Positions 51,331 through 60,020 of a stretch of 64,000 bases of DNA are shown in pieces. Made by a program: the position numbers and the translations under genes. Under the pieces are notes generated by a model. The model had not been told where the DNA came from. It saw only the letters and a program-made list of their open reading frames with translations, and made no database searches. Positions within the stretch are counted from its first letter, which is position 1. Every line of letters starts with the position of its first letter. This DNA comes from Paracoccus yibinensis (GTDB lineage Bacteria > Pseudomonadota > Alphaproteobacteria > Rhodobacterales > Rhodobacteraceae). The stretch lies in the NCBI RefSeq assembly GCF_030846195.1, contig NZ_JAVCWH010000001.1, forward strand, positions 658,610 to 722,609, given 5' to 3'.

Positions 51331-53837
51331 CAGCCGATCTCCTGCACGGCAATGACGCCCAGGGACAGGACGGAGGTGGTCAGCCAGAAGGTCTGGAACA
51401 ACTGCCAGACGGGTGCCGCGCCCCGGCGCTGGCTGCCGGTCCGTCCCTGCCGGGCGTCGCACAGGCTGCGCAGTCCCAGCATCAGCGCCACGACCCCGTG
51501 GAACACGGAATACCCAAGCAACACCGCGCGCAGGGCGTCTCGGGCATGGCGGCGGGGATCGTCCAGCAGCATCGCCAGCCCGCCCAGAAGCACAAGCGCC
51601 AGCCCTGCGGCCAGAACGCCCGCCAGCGCGAAGCCCGCGCCAGACGGGGTGGCCCGCCGCGTTTCGGCCAGCCGGGCGGCAAGGGTGGCCACGGTCATGA
51701 CCGACAGGGCGGCCCCGGCGGTCAGCAGCGCGCCAAGGCCAAGGCCGCTGACGGGGGCAGGCCAGTTCGGGGCGATGACCGTCAGGAACCCCACCCCGAA
51801 CAGCAGCGATGCATAGAGCGTGCCGTCCGCGACCAGCAGCGTGACCGTTCCACTGTAGGCAAGGGTCTGGCGGACTTGCCAGTGTTCGGGCAGGGACAGG
51901 CCCGGCGCGGCCTGGATGGCGGGCGCATCGGCCCTGCTGCCCATGAAGCCGCCCCATTGCCAGCCCGCCCACAGGATCGCGGCGATAGCCAGCGGAGTCA
52001 CGACATAAAGGCCCGCCAGCATCAGCAGGAAGAAGCTGCCCAAGACCATGGCGGTCCAGATCGGCAGGGCGGTATTGCCCGGCATCACCGCGACGTGGCT
52101 GGGGCGGCCCGTGCCGGCATCCGTCACCAGAACCTCGCGCCGGTTGCGCGGCGCGCCGGGCAGCAGCCCCTCGCCCCGCGCCAGGGGCAGGATGGCCCCG
52201 GCATCGTCCCGTCCCGGTCCGGGCAACGAGGCGAAGTTATAGGACGGCGCGGGCAGGGCCATCGCCCAGTCCAGCGTCGGCGCCCGCCAGGGGTTGCGGT
52301 GGCTGCGCCGCCCGAACAGCCACTGCATCGCGATGTCCAGCACGAACAGCGCGAAACCCATCGCCATGACCATCCCGCCGATGGACGATATCAGGTTCAG
52401 CCATTCCCATTCGGGGTTGTCGGGATAGCGGTCGATCCGGCGCGGCATCCCCAGCAACCCGGTCAGGTGCATCAGGAAGAAGGTGCCGTGAAAACCCACC
52501 AGGATCAGCCAGAACGCGGTCTCGCCCAAGGCGCGCACGCGAAAGCGGCCGCTGATCATCGGCATCCAGTAGGTGATCCCGGCCAGAATCGGAAAGACGA
52601 AGCCGCCGACCAGGACGTAATGCAGATGCGCCACGACGAAATGCGTGTCGTGAGCCTGCCAGTTGAACGGAACCATGGCCAGCATCACGCCCGTCAGCCC
52701 GCCCATGACGAAGGTGAGGAAGAAGCCCGCGACATGCAGCATCGGCAGGCGCAATTCCACCCGGCCCGCCCACATGGTCCCGATCCAGGCGAAGATCTGG
52801 ACCGAGGTCGGCACCGCCACCAGGGCCGAGGCGGCGGAAAAGAAGGCCAGGGCCATGTGCGGGATGCCCACCGTGAACATGTGATGCACCCACAGCCCGA
52901 AGGACAGGAACACCAGCCCCAGGATCGCCGCCACGATCGCCCCATAGCCCAGGATCGGCACGCGCGCGAAGACCGGGATGATGGTGGACAGCACGCCCGC
53001 GGCAGGCAGGAAGATGATATAGACCTCGGGGTGGCCGAACAGCCAGAACAGGTGCTGCCACAGCATGGGGGAACCCCCGCGCATGACCTCGAAGAAGGGC
53101 CAGTCGAAGGCGCGTTCCAGTTCCAGCAGGATGGAACCCAGGATCAGCGGCGGAAAGCCCACCAGCATCATCGCGGCCGTTCCCAGCATGTACCAGCCCA
53201 TCAGCGGCATCCGCGTCAGGGCCATGCCCGCCGCGCGCAGGCGCAGGATCGTGACGATGATCTCGACCGCCGCCGCGACGGCCGAGATTTCGACGAAGGT
53301 GACGCCCAGCAGCCAGACATCGGCGTTGATGCCGGGGGAATAGGTCTTGCCCGACAGGGGCACATACATGAACCAGCCGCCGTCCGGGGCCACGCCGAAC
53401 AGAAGCGAGGACAGGATGATGATCCCCCCGAACAGATAGCACCAGTAGCCAAGCGCCCCCAGGCGCGGAAAGGCCATGTCCCGCGCGCCCAGGATTTTGG
53501 GCAGCAGCCACATGGAAAGCCCTTCCAGCATGGGAATGGCGAACAGGAACATCATGATGCTGCCGTGCATCGTGAAGATCTGGTTATAAAGCTGCGTGTC
53601 CAGGAAGGCCCCGTCCCGCGTTGCAAGCTGCGCCCGGATCAGCATCGCCAGCACGCCGCCGATGGCGAAGAACGCGAAGGACGTCGCCATGAACCGCAGC
53701 CCGATTGTGCCGTGGTTGACCGAACAGACGGTCCCCCGCCAGCCCGGCAGATCCGACCAGACCCGATCCAACTGCCGGTGCAGCAGCAGGGCCTTTCGGG
53801 GCGGATTTGGGGCGATGGCGTGTTGATCTTCGGTCAT
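51330..53837 (-). CDS. Cytochrome c oxidase subunit I-III fusion
   Basis: This 835-residue membrane protein fuses oxidase subunit I with a subunit III-like domain. Subunit I (about 1-560) has the low-spin heme ligand region FTMHGSIMMF, the CuB/Tyr motif WQHLFWLFGHPEVYI (Glu and Tyr as in aa3 oxidases), the histidine pair in LWVHHMFTVG and the heme a3 ligand in VAHLHYVLVGG. Subunit III-like helices follow at about 620-835. The fusion is known in caa3-type oxidases. It lies downstream of subunit II in the same operon. A relaxed K/D-pathway analysis is not possible here. Confidence 0.92.
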   Translation of the reverse strand: MTEDQHAIAPNPPRKALLLHRQLDRVWSDLPGWRGTVCSVNHGTIGLRFMATSFAFFAIGGVLAMLIRAQLATRDGAFLDTQLYNQIFTMHGSIMMFLFAIPMLEGLSMWLLPKILGARDMAFPRLGALGYWCYLFGGIIILSSLLFGVAPDGGWFMYVPLSGKTYSPGINADVWLLGVTFVEISAVAAAVEIIVTILRLRAAGMALTRMPLMGWYMLGTAAMMLVGFPPLILGSILLELERAFDWPFFEVMRGGSPMLWQHLFWLFGHPEVYIIFLPAAGVLSTIIPVFARVPILGYGAIVAAILGLVFLSFGLWVHHMFTVGIPHMALAFFSAASALVAVPTSVQIFAWIGTMWAGRVELRLPMLHVAGFFLTFVMGGLTGVMLAMVPFNWQAHDTHFVVAHLHYVLVGGFVFPILAGITYWMPMISGRFRVRALGETAFWLILVGFHGTFFLMHLTGLLGMPRRIDRYPDNPEWEWLNLISSIGGMVMAMGFALFVLDIAMQWLFGRRSHRNPWRAPTLDWAMALPAPSYNFASLPGPGRDDAGAILPLARGEGLLPGAPRNRREVLVTDAGTGRPSHVAVMPGNTALPIWTAMVLGSFFLLMLAGLYVVTPLAIAAILWAGWQWGGFMGSRADAPAIQAAPGLSLPEHWQVRQTLAYSGTVTLLVADGTLYASLLFGVGFLTVIAPNWPAPVSGLGLGALLTAGAALSVMTVATLAARLAETRRATPSGAGFALAGVLAAGLALVLLGGLAMLLDDPRRHARDALRAVLLGYSVFHGVVALMLGLRSLCDARQGRTGSQRRGAAPVWQLFQTFWLTTSVLSLGVIAVQEIG

Positions 53838-54532
53838 GGAAGGCTTTCGGCGGAAACGAAGGGCGGCGGGGCGGCGGGATCATAGACCACCACCTCGAAG
53901 CGCATGGCGGCATGGCCGATGCCGCAGAACTCGGCGCACAGGCCCTCGTGCGTGCCGGGCGCGTCGGCCATCAGGCGGTGGACGTTGCGGTGGCCAGGGA
54001 TCGCGTCCATCTTGCCGCCAAGCTGGGGCACCCAGAAGGAATGGATCACATCGCGGCTGGTTAGCACGATGTCGAAGGGCTGGCCTGCGGGGACATACAG
54101 CACCCCCTCGGTCTCGACCGGGCCGGACGGGCCGGGCTGGACGAAGCGCCAGCCCCATTGCTGCGCCTCGGCCTGGACCTGAAGGGCGCCGTCGTCGCGC
54201 GCGATCATCCGCTCGCCCGCCCACAGCGCGAAGGCCAGAAGCACGGCCAGGACCGACATGCTGAAGCCCAGCCCCCACCAGATCGTCCAGCGCCGTTCGT
54301 CCGAGGGGCGCGGGCCGCGCCAGACCGCAAGCCCGGCCAGCGCCAGGACCAGGACGGTGATCAGGCCGGACCCGATCAGCATCGCCCACCACAGCGCGGC
54401 AATCTGCTCGGCGGCAGGACCGGCCGGGGCCAGCGTGCTGAAGGCGCTGTCGCATCCGGCCAGAAGGGGAACCGCAAGCGCGGGCCAAGCCTTCCCCTTG
54501 CGCGAACCGAAAGGACAGTGCCGATGCGACAA
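53834..54532 (-). CDS. Cytochrome c oxidase subunit II
   Basis: This roughly 232-residue protein provides the CuA electron-entry site: H in DVIHSFWVPQLGG, then C-A-E-F-C-G-I-G-H-x-x-M with the two Cys, Glu, His and Met ligands. Two membrane helices precede (about 45-70 and 90-110). The N-terminus, with a lipobox-like LLAGC, suggests a lipoprotein. No ATG or GTG is in frame; TTG 54532 is taken as the start, which would overlap the divergent gene at 54524 by 9 bp, so the start is uncertain. The stop overlaps the subunit I-III start by 4 bp. Confidence 0.85.
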   Translation of the reverse strand: MSHRHCPFGSRKGKAWPALAVPLLAGCDSAFSTLAPAGPAAEQIAALWWAMLIGSGLITVLVLALAGLAVWRGPRPSDERRWTIWWGLGFSMSVLAVLLAFALWAGERMIARDDGALQVQAEAQQWGWRFVQPGPSGPVETEGVLYVPAGQPFDIVLTSRDVIHSFWVPQLGGKMDAIPGHRNVHRLMADAPGTHEGLCAEFCGIGHAAMRFEVVVYDPAAPPPFVSAESLP

Positions 54533-55045
54533 AAGCGAACCTGGCGGCAACGCCGCAGGCTTTCCGACCCGATCGAGGAGCACGCGGCCTTCAACGACAC
54601 TGAATCCAAGTTCGCGATTGCGGGCCATCCGCTGCACGCGATGCTGATCACCTATCCTATCGCGCTTGCGTTCCTGACCTTCGGTGCCGATGCGATGTTC
54701 TGGTGGACTGGCGATCCATTCTGGCCGCGCGCGGCCGTGTGGACGGCGGGCATAGGTTTCATCATGGGCGTTATCGCCGGCATCAGCGGCACGGTCGAAT
54801 TGCTGATCGTGCCGGGCATCCGCATCCGTGCGCCAAGCTGGACACATGCCATCCTGGCCTGCACGCTGCTGTCGGTCCTGGGCGTCAACTGGGGCTATCG
54901 CCTGCCCGACCCGCAAGAAGCCGTGCTGCCGGTGGGCATCCTCATCTCGGCCCTGGGGCTTCTGATGACCACGATCACCGGATGGCACGGCGGCAAGCTG
55001 GTCTTCGACTATCAGATCGGGACACAGCAGGATCATGGCAACTGA
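54524..55045 (+). CDS. DUF2231 membrane protein embedded in the oxidase cluster
   Basis: This 173-residue protein has a DUF2231-like four-helix membrane domain beginning FAIAGHPLHAMLITYPIALAFL, with the conserved GHPLHAM and a TGWHGGKLVFDY C-terminus. GAAAGGA precedes the ATG. The gene runs against the surrounding oxidase genes, overlaps subunit II at its 5' end and the next gene by 13 bp at its 3' end. DUF2231 proteins are sometimes near cytochrome c and oxidase genes; the function is unknown. Confidence 0.8.
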   Translation: MRQKRTWRQRRRLSDPIEEHAAFNDTESKFAIAGHPLHAMLITYPIALAFLTFGADAMFWWTGDPFWPRAAVWTAGIGFIMGVIAGISGTVELLIVPGIRIRAPSWTHAILACTLLSVLGVNWGYRLPDPQEAVLPVGILISALGLLMTTITGWHGGKLVFDYQIGTQQDHGN

Positions 55046-55530
55046 CCCCGAGGTTCCTGGATGAACGGCAGCAACTCTGCCGCCCAGGCAAGGTCAGGCT
55101 TGGCAAGCACCAGCCACAGGATTGCGGCAATCGCAGGCAGGATCACGGCAAGCGCGATGCCGGGATAGGGCATCCGATAGCCGCGGGTCGGATCGTCGCC
55201 CTGGCCATGTCGCTGCAGGCCCGACTGTTCGATCAGATGGCCGATCCAGGCATGGACCATCGCCATCGCGCTGACAAAGGCCAGCTTGGCGATCAGCCAC
55301 AGGTCGAACACCTCGGCCACGAAAATCAGCGCGGTTCCGGCGACCACCGCGATCACGGCGGCCGGGGTCGCGAAACCGACGTATCCATAGTGGGTCAGCA
55401 TCCGAAACTCGGTATAGCGGAGCTGCCGCTGGGCGTGCCCATAGGTGATCAGCAACAGCGGCAGGGCGACCAGCCCCGCACACCAGCACAGCATCGCCGC
55501 GATATGGATCGCTTTCAGCGTCGCGATCAT
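55033..55530 (-). CDS. CopD/HemJ-like membrane protein
   Basis: This 165-residue protein has four or five hydrophobic segments, with KAIHIAAMLCWCAGLVALP near the start and FVSAMAMVHAWIGHLI in the middle. The pattern of His residues on helices resembles CopD domain proteins and cytochrome-type membrane proteins involved in copper or heme handling. The operon position between ctaG and the oxidase structural genes supports a role in copper/heme delivery. It overlaps ctaG by 4 bp. Confidence 0.75.
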   Translation of the reverse strand: MIATLKAIHIAAMLCWCAGLVALPLLLITYGHAQRQLRYTEFRMLTHYGYVGFATPAAVIAVVAGTALIFVAEVFDLWLIAKLAFVSAMAMVHAWIGHLIEQSGLQRHGQGDDPTRGYRMPYPGIALAVILPAIAAILWLVLAKPDLAWAAELLPFIQEPRGQLP

Positions 55531-56246
55531 GCGGCAAAGCCCTGCCGCCAGCTTCGCCGCAGCATCCAGCCCGCCAATGCCGCCATCGGCAGGAAGCCCG
55601 GCGCCCAAAGGATCAGCCCCGCCAGACGCTGATCGTCGATCGCGCCAAGACCCCACATGGCCGCGCCGTCAACATGCTGAAGATACAGCACCCCCGGCGC
55701 AAAGGTCAGGATCGCGCCCAGGAAACCCATCACTCCGGCAAGGCCCAGCGTCAGGAAGCTGTGGCTCAGCACCTGATATCCCAAGGCTTCTGATCGACTG
55801 CCGGTCAGGACGACGGACCAGAACGCCCAGGCGGGCAGCAGCAAGGCCGCCTGCATGGCCCAATAGACCGCGTCCGACCGCCAGATCGCATCATAAACCG
55901 CAGGCAGGTGCCACGCCGCCATCGCCGCGGCCATTCCAGCCGCGCCGGCCTGCGCCGGCAGGCGTCGGGCCAGGGGCCAGGCCCATGCCAGCGCAGGGGC
56001 GGCCACGCCGGCCAGAAGAAGGTGATGCGCCGCCCGGGCCGAAAACAGGGCGACGGTCAGCGCACAAAGCGGCGACACGAAGGCAATCGCAAGCGCGATG
56101 ACAGCCACACCCCCTGCCCTGCCGGCCCCATGCCGCCACAACATCCAGGCCAGCACCGCCAACCCGATCAGCACCGGCGGATCGATGTTCCAGGCGGTCC
56201 ACAGATCGCCAGGGGCAACACCTGGTCCGCAATAAGGCTGATCCAT
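55527..56246 (-). CDS. ctaG: CtaG (caa3-type) oxidase assembly protein
   Basis: This 239-residue integral membrane protein has six or seven hydrophobic segments. The caa3_CtaG features are the N-terminal PYCGPGVAPGDLWTAWNIDP, SPLCALTVALFSARAAHHLLL, HLPAVYDAIWRS and the AILTFAPGVLY block with QHVDGAAMWGL. It is thought to help insert copper into caa3-type oxidases. It is first in the operon ctaG - CopD-like, with the oxidase subunits following on the same strand. Confidence 0.88.
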   Translation of the reverse strand: MDQPYCGPGVAPGDLWTAWNIDPPVLIGLAVLAWMLWRHGAGRAGGVAVIALAIAFVSPLCALTVALFSARAAHHLLLAGVAAPALAWAWPLARRLPAQAGAAGMAAAMAAWHLPAVYDAIWRSDAVYWAMQAALLLPAWAFWSVVLTGSRSEALGYQVLSHSFLTLGLAGVMGFLGAILTFAPGVLYLQHVDGAAMWGLGAIDDQRLAGLILWAPGFLPMAALAGWMLRRSWRQGFAA

Positions 56247-56417
56247 TGGTCCTCGCTGTCATCCGCACCGATGCGATTGGGTCAAGCCCAGGGCGGGCCA
56301 GAAGGATAACCCGAACGGCCCCCAGAGGTTTCGTGCAGCATCGCGCGGGATTGCGGTCACAAGGGCGCTTGGACGGCCCGGATCAAGGCCACGACAGCCT
56401 GGGCCGGGCGTTGCCCG

Positions 56418-56810
56418 TCATCTGACCCGCTGCCATGTCCCTGCATTGCGGCAGATCATCATCACGCATCCGCCGATGTCCAGCGCATCGCCGCGCAGAA
56501 CCAGGCGAGCGGTATAGCTGCGTCCGGTTTCGGGGTTTATGATGCGGCCCTTGCCATAGCCGCCGTTCCCCGTGGGGGCGATCCCGTCAAGGATCACCGC
56601 GCCAAGGTCGCTTGCCGCGACAGGCCGGCCGCTTGCATCGAAGGTTTCGACGACGGTTCCGCACAAGGCGCCGCCGCAGGGCACGATCTCGACATGGCCA
56701 AAGCCGCCGCTCTTGCCGGGCTGGGTGCGCCAGGTGCCGGCAAGCGGATCGGCGGCCCAGGCAGGCTGGGCAATCAGGGCAAGTGCAACAAGGGTAAGAA
56801 CGCGTGTCAT
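56418..56810 (-). CDS. DUF2147 exported protein
   Basis: This 130-residue protein has a signal peptide (1-19, cleaved near PAWAAD) and a DUF2147 domain: DPLAGTWRTQPGKSGGFGHVEIVPCGGALCGTVV, and GKGRIINPETGRSYTARL. Two cysteine pairs may form disulfides (CGGALC, CVMMIC). The function is not established; family members are periplasmic. No obvious operon partner. Confidence 0.85.
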   Translation of the reverse strand: MTRVLTLVALALIAQPAWAADPLAGTWRTQPGKSGGFGHVEIVPCGGALCGTVVETFDASGRPVAASDLGAVILDGIAPTGNGGYGKGRIINPETGRSYTARLVLRGDALDIGGCVMMICRNAGTWQRVR

Positions 56811-57460
56811 GGCCCCAGCTTAGCCGGTCGGCGGACTTTGGCAATGTCAGGACGGCCCCTGTTGTTAAACAACGTCGCCGTCGCCATTCAGCGTTGGGAA
56901 AAAGCCTCTTGGCCTCCAGACGCCAACCAGCCTTACCGAGCACCTGGAGCGGCACAAATACGTGACAGGTGCAACAACGGAGTTCGGCGGCAACGGCCTG
57001 TCAAGGCAAGGCGGAAGCGCGCTGTCCAAGATCATCGACGCAGTCCACGCAGCTTCCGGCAGCGAACTTCCCAAGGCCAACTTCGTGTCGTCGCGGAAGG
57101 TGGCGATGAACCGGATCAGGACAAGGAAATCTGCTGCATCATAACCCGCTTGGATATCGCCCGCGCTACCTATGGCAACGAGTTTACGCGATCAGCCATC
57201 AGTTCTTTCCCGAAGAGCGACATGCTCCAGAAGACGTTCCTTTCCGAGGAGGAGCTTCGGCACAGCTTCACCAGCTTCATGCCACGGCGCGGCCTTCTTC
57301 GGTGGCAGGTTCGCCGTAAGTTTTCTCTGACAAAGGCAAGATGCCCGCCAAGATGTTGGCGGGCATCCTTGTCATGCTTTTTAGGGCAGCGGGTCTAACA
57401 CTCGGCCCCGTGTGTCCTGCTGAACGGAGTGTTTCAGTGCGACCCGGCCCCTTTCCTCAT
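56811..57460. other. 650-bp lower-GC region between DUF2147 and lon
   Basis: No complete gene is supported. The composition is visibly less GC-rich than its flanks. A 60-codon frame at 56962-57144 on the plus strand (SRQGGSALSKIIDAVHAAS) has a protein-like look but no ribosome site or recognised family, so it may be a remnant. A 13-bp dyad GTTGTT-A-AACAAC lies at 56861-56873, and a strong 12-bp hairpin at 57340-57367. Confidence 0.5.
57340..57367 (-). terminator. Strong hairpin downstream of lon
   Basis: A perfect 12-bp stem GATGCCCGCCAA/TTGGCGGGCATC with a 4-nt loop lies 94 bp past the lon stop. On the minus strand it is followed by TTGCCTTTGTC. A terminator for lon is the best fit; on the plus strand a TTTTT run further on (57378-57382) would make it bidirectional. 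Confidence 0.6.
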
Positions 57461-59875
57461 TCAGTGGGCGACGGCACCCGCAGACCGATCGTCGCGCGTC
57501 GCGGCGATCCGGGCCGCTTCGGCCGCCTCTTCGGCGGCCTCGTCCCATTCGACCGGTTCCGGCATCCGCACCAGGGCGTGCTTCAGGACTTCGCGGACAT
57601 TGCTGACCGGGATGATGGTCAGCCCCGTCTTCACTTTGTCCGGGATCTCGGCCAGATCCTTTTCATTGTCGGCCGGGATCAGCACCGTCTTGATGCCCCC
57701 GCGCAGCGCGGCCAGCAGCTTTTCCTTCAAGCCGCCGATGGCCAGCACGTTGCCGCGCAGCGTCACCTCGCCCGTCATGGCGACATCCTTGCGAACCGGG
57801 ATGCCGGTCATCACCGACACGACCGAAGTCACCATGGCGATACCGGCCGACGGACCGTCCTTCGGGGTCGCCCCCTCGGGCACGTGGACGTGGATGTCGC
57901 GGCGGTCGAACTCCGGCGGCTTGACCCCGATTTCCGGCGCGATCGAGCGCACGAAGCTTGATGCCGCGTCGATCGATTCCTTCATCACGTCGCCCAGTTT
58001 CCCGGTCGTCTTCATCCGGCCCTTGCCCGGCAGGCGCAGCGCCTCGATCTGCAGCAGGTCACCGCCCACCGAAGTCCAGGCCAGACCCGTCACCACGCCA
58101 ACCTGATCCTCTTTCTCGGCCAGGCCGTAACGGTGGCGGCGCACGCCCAGATACTCCTCGGCCTTGGCGGCATCCACCGTCACGGACTTGACCTGACCCT
58201 TCAGGATCTCGGTCACGGCCTTGCGGGCCAGCTTGGCGATCTCGCGTTCAAGCGAACGCACCCCGGCTTCCCGCGTGTAGTAGCGGATCACATGGGTCAG
58301 CGCCTCGTCCGTCACCTCGAACTCGCCCTTGCGCAACCCGTTCGCCGCGATCTGCTTGGGCAGCAGGTGCTGGCGCGCGATCTCGCGCTTCTCGTCCTCG
58401 GTATAGCCGGACAGGCTGATGATCTCCATCCGGTCCAGAAGCGGCCCCGGCATGTTGTAGCTGTTGGCCGTGGTCACGAACATCACGTTCGACAGGTCGT
58501 ATTCCACTTCCAGATAGTGGTCCACGAAGGTCGCGTTCTGTTCGGGATCCAGCACCTCGAGCATCGCGGATGCAGGATCGCCGCGGAAGTCCTGGCCCAT
58601 CTTGTCGATCTCATCCAGCAGGATGAGCGGGTTGGTCGTCTTGGCCTTTTTCAGGGCCTGGATGATCTTGCCCGGCATCGACCCGATATAGGTCCGGCGG
58701 TGGCCGCGGATTTCCGATTCGTCACGCACGCCGCCAAGGCTGATGCGGATGAATTCGCGCCCCGTCGCCTTGGCCACGCTGCGCCCAAGCGAGGTCTTGC
58801 CGACGCCCGGAGGGCCGACGAGGCACAGGATCGGGCCTTTCAGCTTCTGGCTGCGCGTCTGCACGGCCAGGTATTCGACGATCCGTTCCTTGACCTTTTC
58901 CAGGCCGTAGTGGTCGGCATCCAGGATCTTTTCGGCACCGACCAGATCCTTGCGGGTGCGCGACTTGACGCCCCAGGGCAAAGCCAGCAGCCAGTCGAGG
59001 TAGTTGCGCGACACCGTCGCCTCGGCCGACATCGGGGACATCGACTTCAGCTTCTTCAGTTCAGCCTCGGCCTTGTCGCGGGCCTCCTTGCTGAACTTGG
59101 TCTTCTTGATGCGCTCCTCAAGCTCGGCGATCTCGTTCTGGCCGTCCTCGCCGTCGCCAAGCTCCTTCTGAATGGCCTTCATCTGCTCATTCAGGTAATA
59201 CTCGCGCTGCGTCTTCTCCATCTGGGTCTTGACGCGGGACTTGATCTTCTTCTCGACCTGCAGGACGGACATCTCTCCCTGCATCAGGGAATAGACCTTC
59301 TCCAGCCGCTCGGCCACGTCCAGCGTGTCCAGCAGATCCTGCTTCTTGTCCAGCGCGATGCCCATGTGGCCCGCGACCAGATCGGCCAGCTTGCCGGGCT
59401 CCTTCGCCTCGGCCACGGCGGTCACGACCTCTTCGGGGATGTTCTTGCGGACCTTGACGTAACGCTCGAACTCCTCGGCCACGGTGCGGACCAGGGCGGT
59501 GACGGTCGCGGCATCGCCCGGCGTTTCGGCCAGGATGATGGCGGTGGCTTCGAAATGGTCGTCGTTCGGCACGAAATCGGTGATCTGCACGCGCTCGCGC
59601 CCCTCGACCAGCACCTTGACGGTGCCGTCGGGCAGCTTCAGCAGCTGCAGCACATTGGCCAGCACGCCGGCGCGGAAAATGCCGTCTTCCGTGGGTTCAT
59701 CGACCGAGGCGTCCTTCTGCGCGGCCAGAAGGATGGGGCTATCCGATTCCATCACGGCTTCCAGGGCGCGGACCGACTTCTCGCGGCCCACGAACAACGG
59801 AACGATCATGTGCGGAAAGACCACGATGTCGCGCAGCGGCAGCACCGGATAGGTCGAAGATGCAAATTCGTTCAT
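57461..59875 (-). CDS. lon: ATP-dependent Lon protease
   Basis: This 804-residue enzyme is the main quality-control protease for abnormal and regulatory proteins. It has a LAN substrate-binding N-domain (about 10-205), a coiled region, an AAA+ module (about 345-540) with Walker A GPPGVGKTS, and a C-terminal Ser-Lys protease with Ser676 in PKDGPSAGIAMV. The ATG follows AAAGGAACGCC. The longer frame upstream has no ribosome site. A good RpoH promoter lies upstream (59942-59969). Confidence 0.97.
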   Translation of the reverse strand: MNEFASSTYPVLPLRDIVVFPHMIVPLFVGREKSVRALEAVMESDSPILLAAQKDASVDEPTEDGIFRAGVLANVLQLLKLPDGTVKVLVEGRERVQITDFVPNDDHFEATAIILAETPGDAATVTALVRTVAEEFERYVKVRKNIPEEVVTAVAEAKEPGKLADLVAGHMGIALDKKQDLLDTLDVAERLEKVYSLMQGEMSVLQVEKKIKSRVKTQMEKTQREYYLNEQMKAIQKELGDGEDGQNEIAELEERIKKTKFSKEARDKAEAELKKLKSMSPMSAEATVSRNYLDWLLALPWGVKSRTRKDLVGAEKILDADHYGLEKVKERIVEYLAVQTRSQKLKGPILCLVGPPGVGKTSLGRSVAKATGREFIRISLGGVRDESEIRGHRRTYIGSMPGKIIQALKKAKTTNPLILLDEIDKMGQDFRGDPASAMLEVLDPEQNATFVDHYLEVEYDLSNVMFVTTANSYNMPGPLLDRMEIISLSGYTEDEKREIARQHLLPKQIAANGLRKGEFEVTDEALTHVIRYYTREAGVRSLEREIAKLARKAVTEILKGQVKSVTVDAAKAEEYLGVRRHRYGLAEKEDQVGVVTGLAWTSVGGDLLQIEALRLPGKGRMKTTGKLGDVMKESIDAASSFVRSIAPEIGVKPPEFDRRDIHVHVPEGATPKDGPSAGIAMVTSVVSVMTGIPVRKDVAMTGEVTLRGNVLAIGGLKEKLLAALRGGIKTVLIPADNEKDLAEIPDKVKTGLTIIPVSNVREVLKHALVRMPEPVEWDEAAEEAAEAARIAATRDDRSAGAVAH

Positions 59876-59941
59876 TAGGCGTTCCTTTCTGCCCGAAGCC
59901 GTGGCCCCGTCATGGCGACACACGGCCCCTGCGTGGTGACA

Positions 59942-59969
59942 ATCTAGGGGTGCGTTACGCCACGTTCAA
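59942..59969 (-). promoter_or_regulatory. Heat-shock (sigma-32) promoter of lon
   Basis: On the minus strand TTGAA, 14 nt, then CCCCTAGAT matches the sigma-32 pattern (CTTGAA, about 13-14 nt spacing, CCCCATnT). The -10 end is about 67 bp upstream of the lon ATG, giving a leader of normal length. Heat-shock control of lon is well established in other proteobacteria. Confidence 0.7.
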
Positions 59970-60020
59970 TATGATGCAAAGAATACCGCATATTTCCCGA
60001 TCCCGCACGCCCACCACCAC

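Noticed and set aside
51315..53885. An 856-codon frame antisense to the oxidase gene.
   Set aside because: It is low-complexity, Gln/His/Arg-rich and mirrors the oxidase; no family match is seen.
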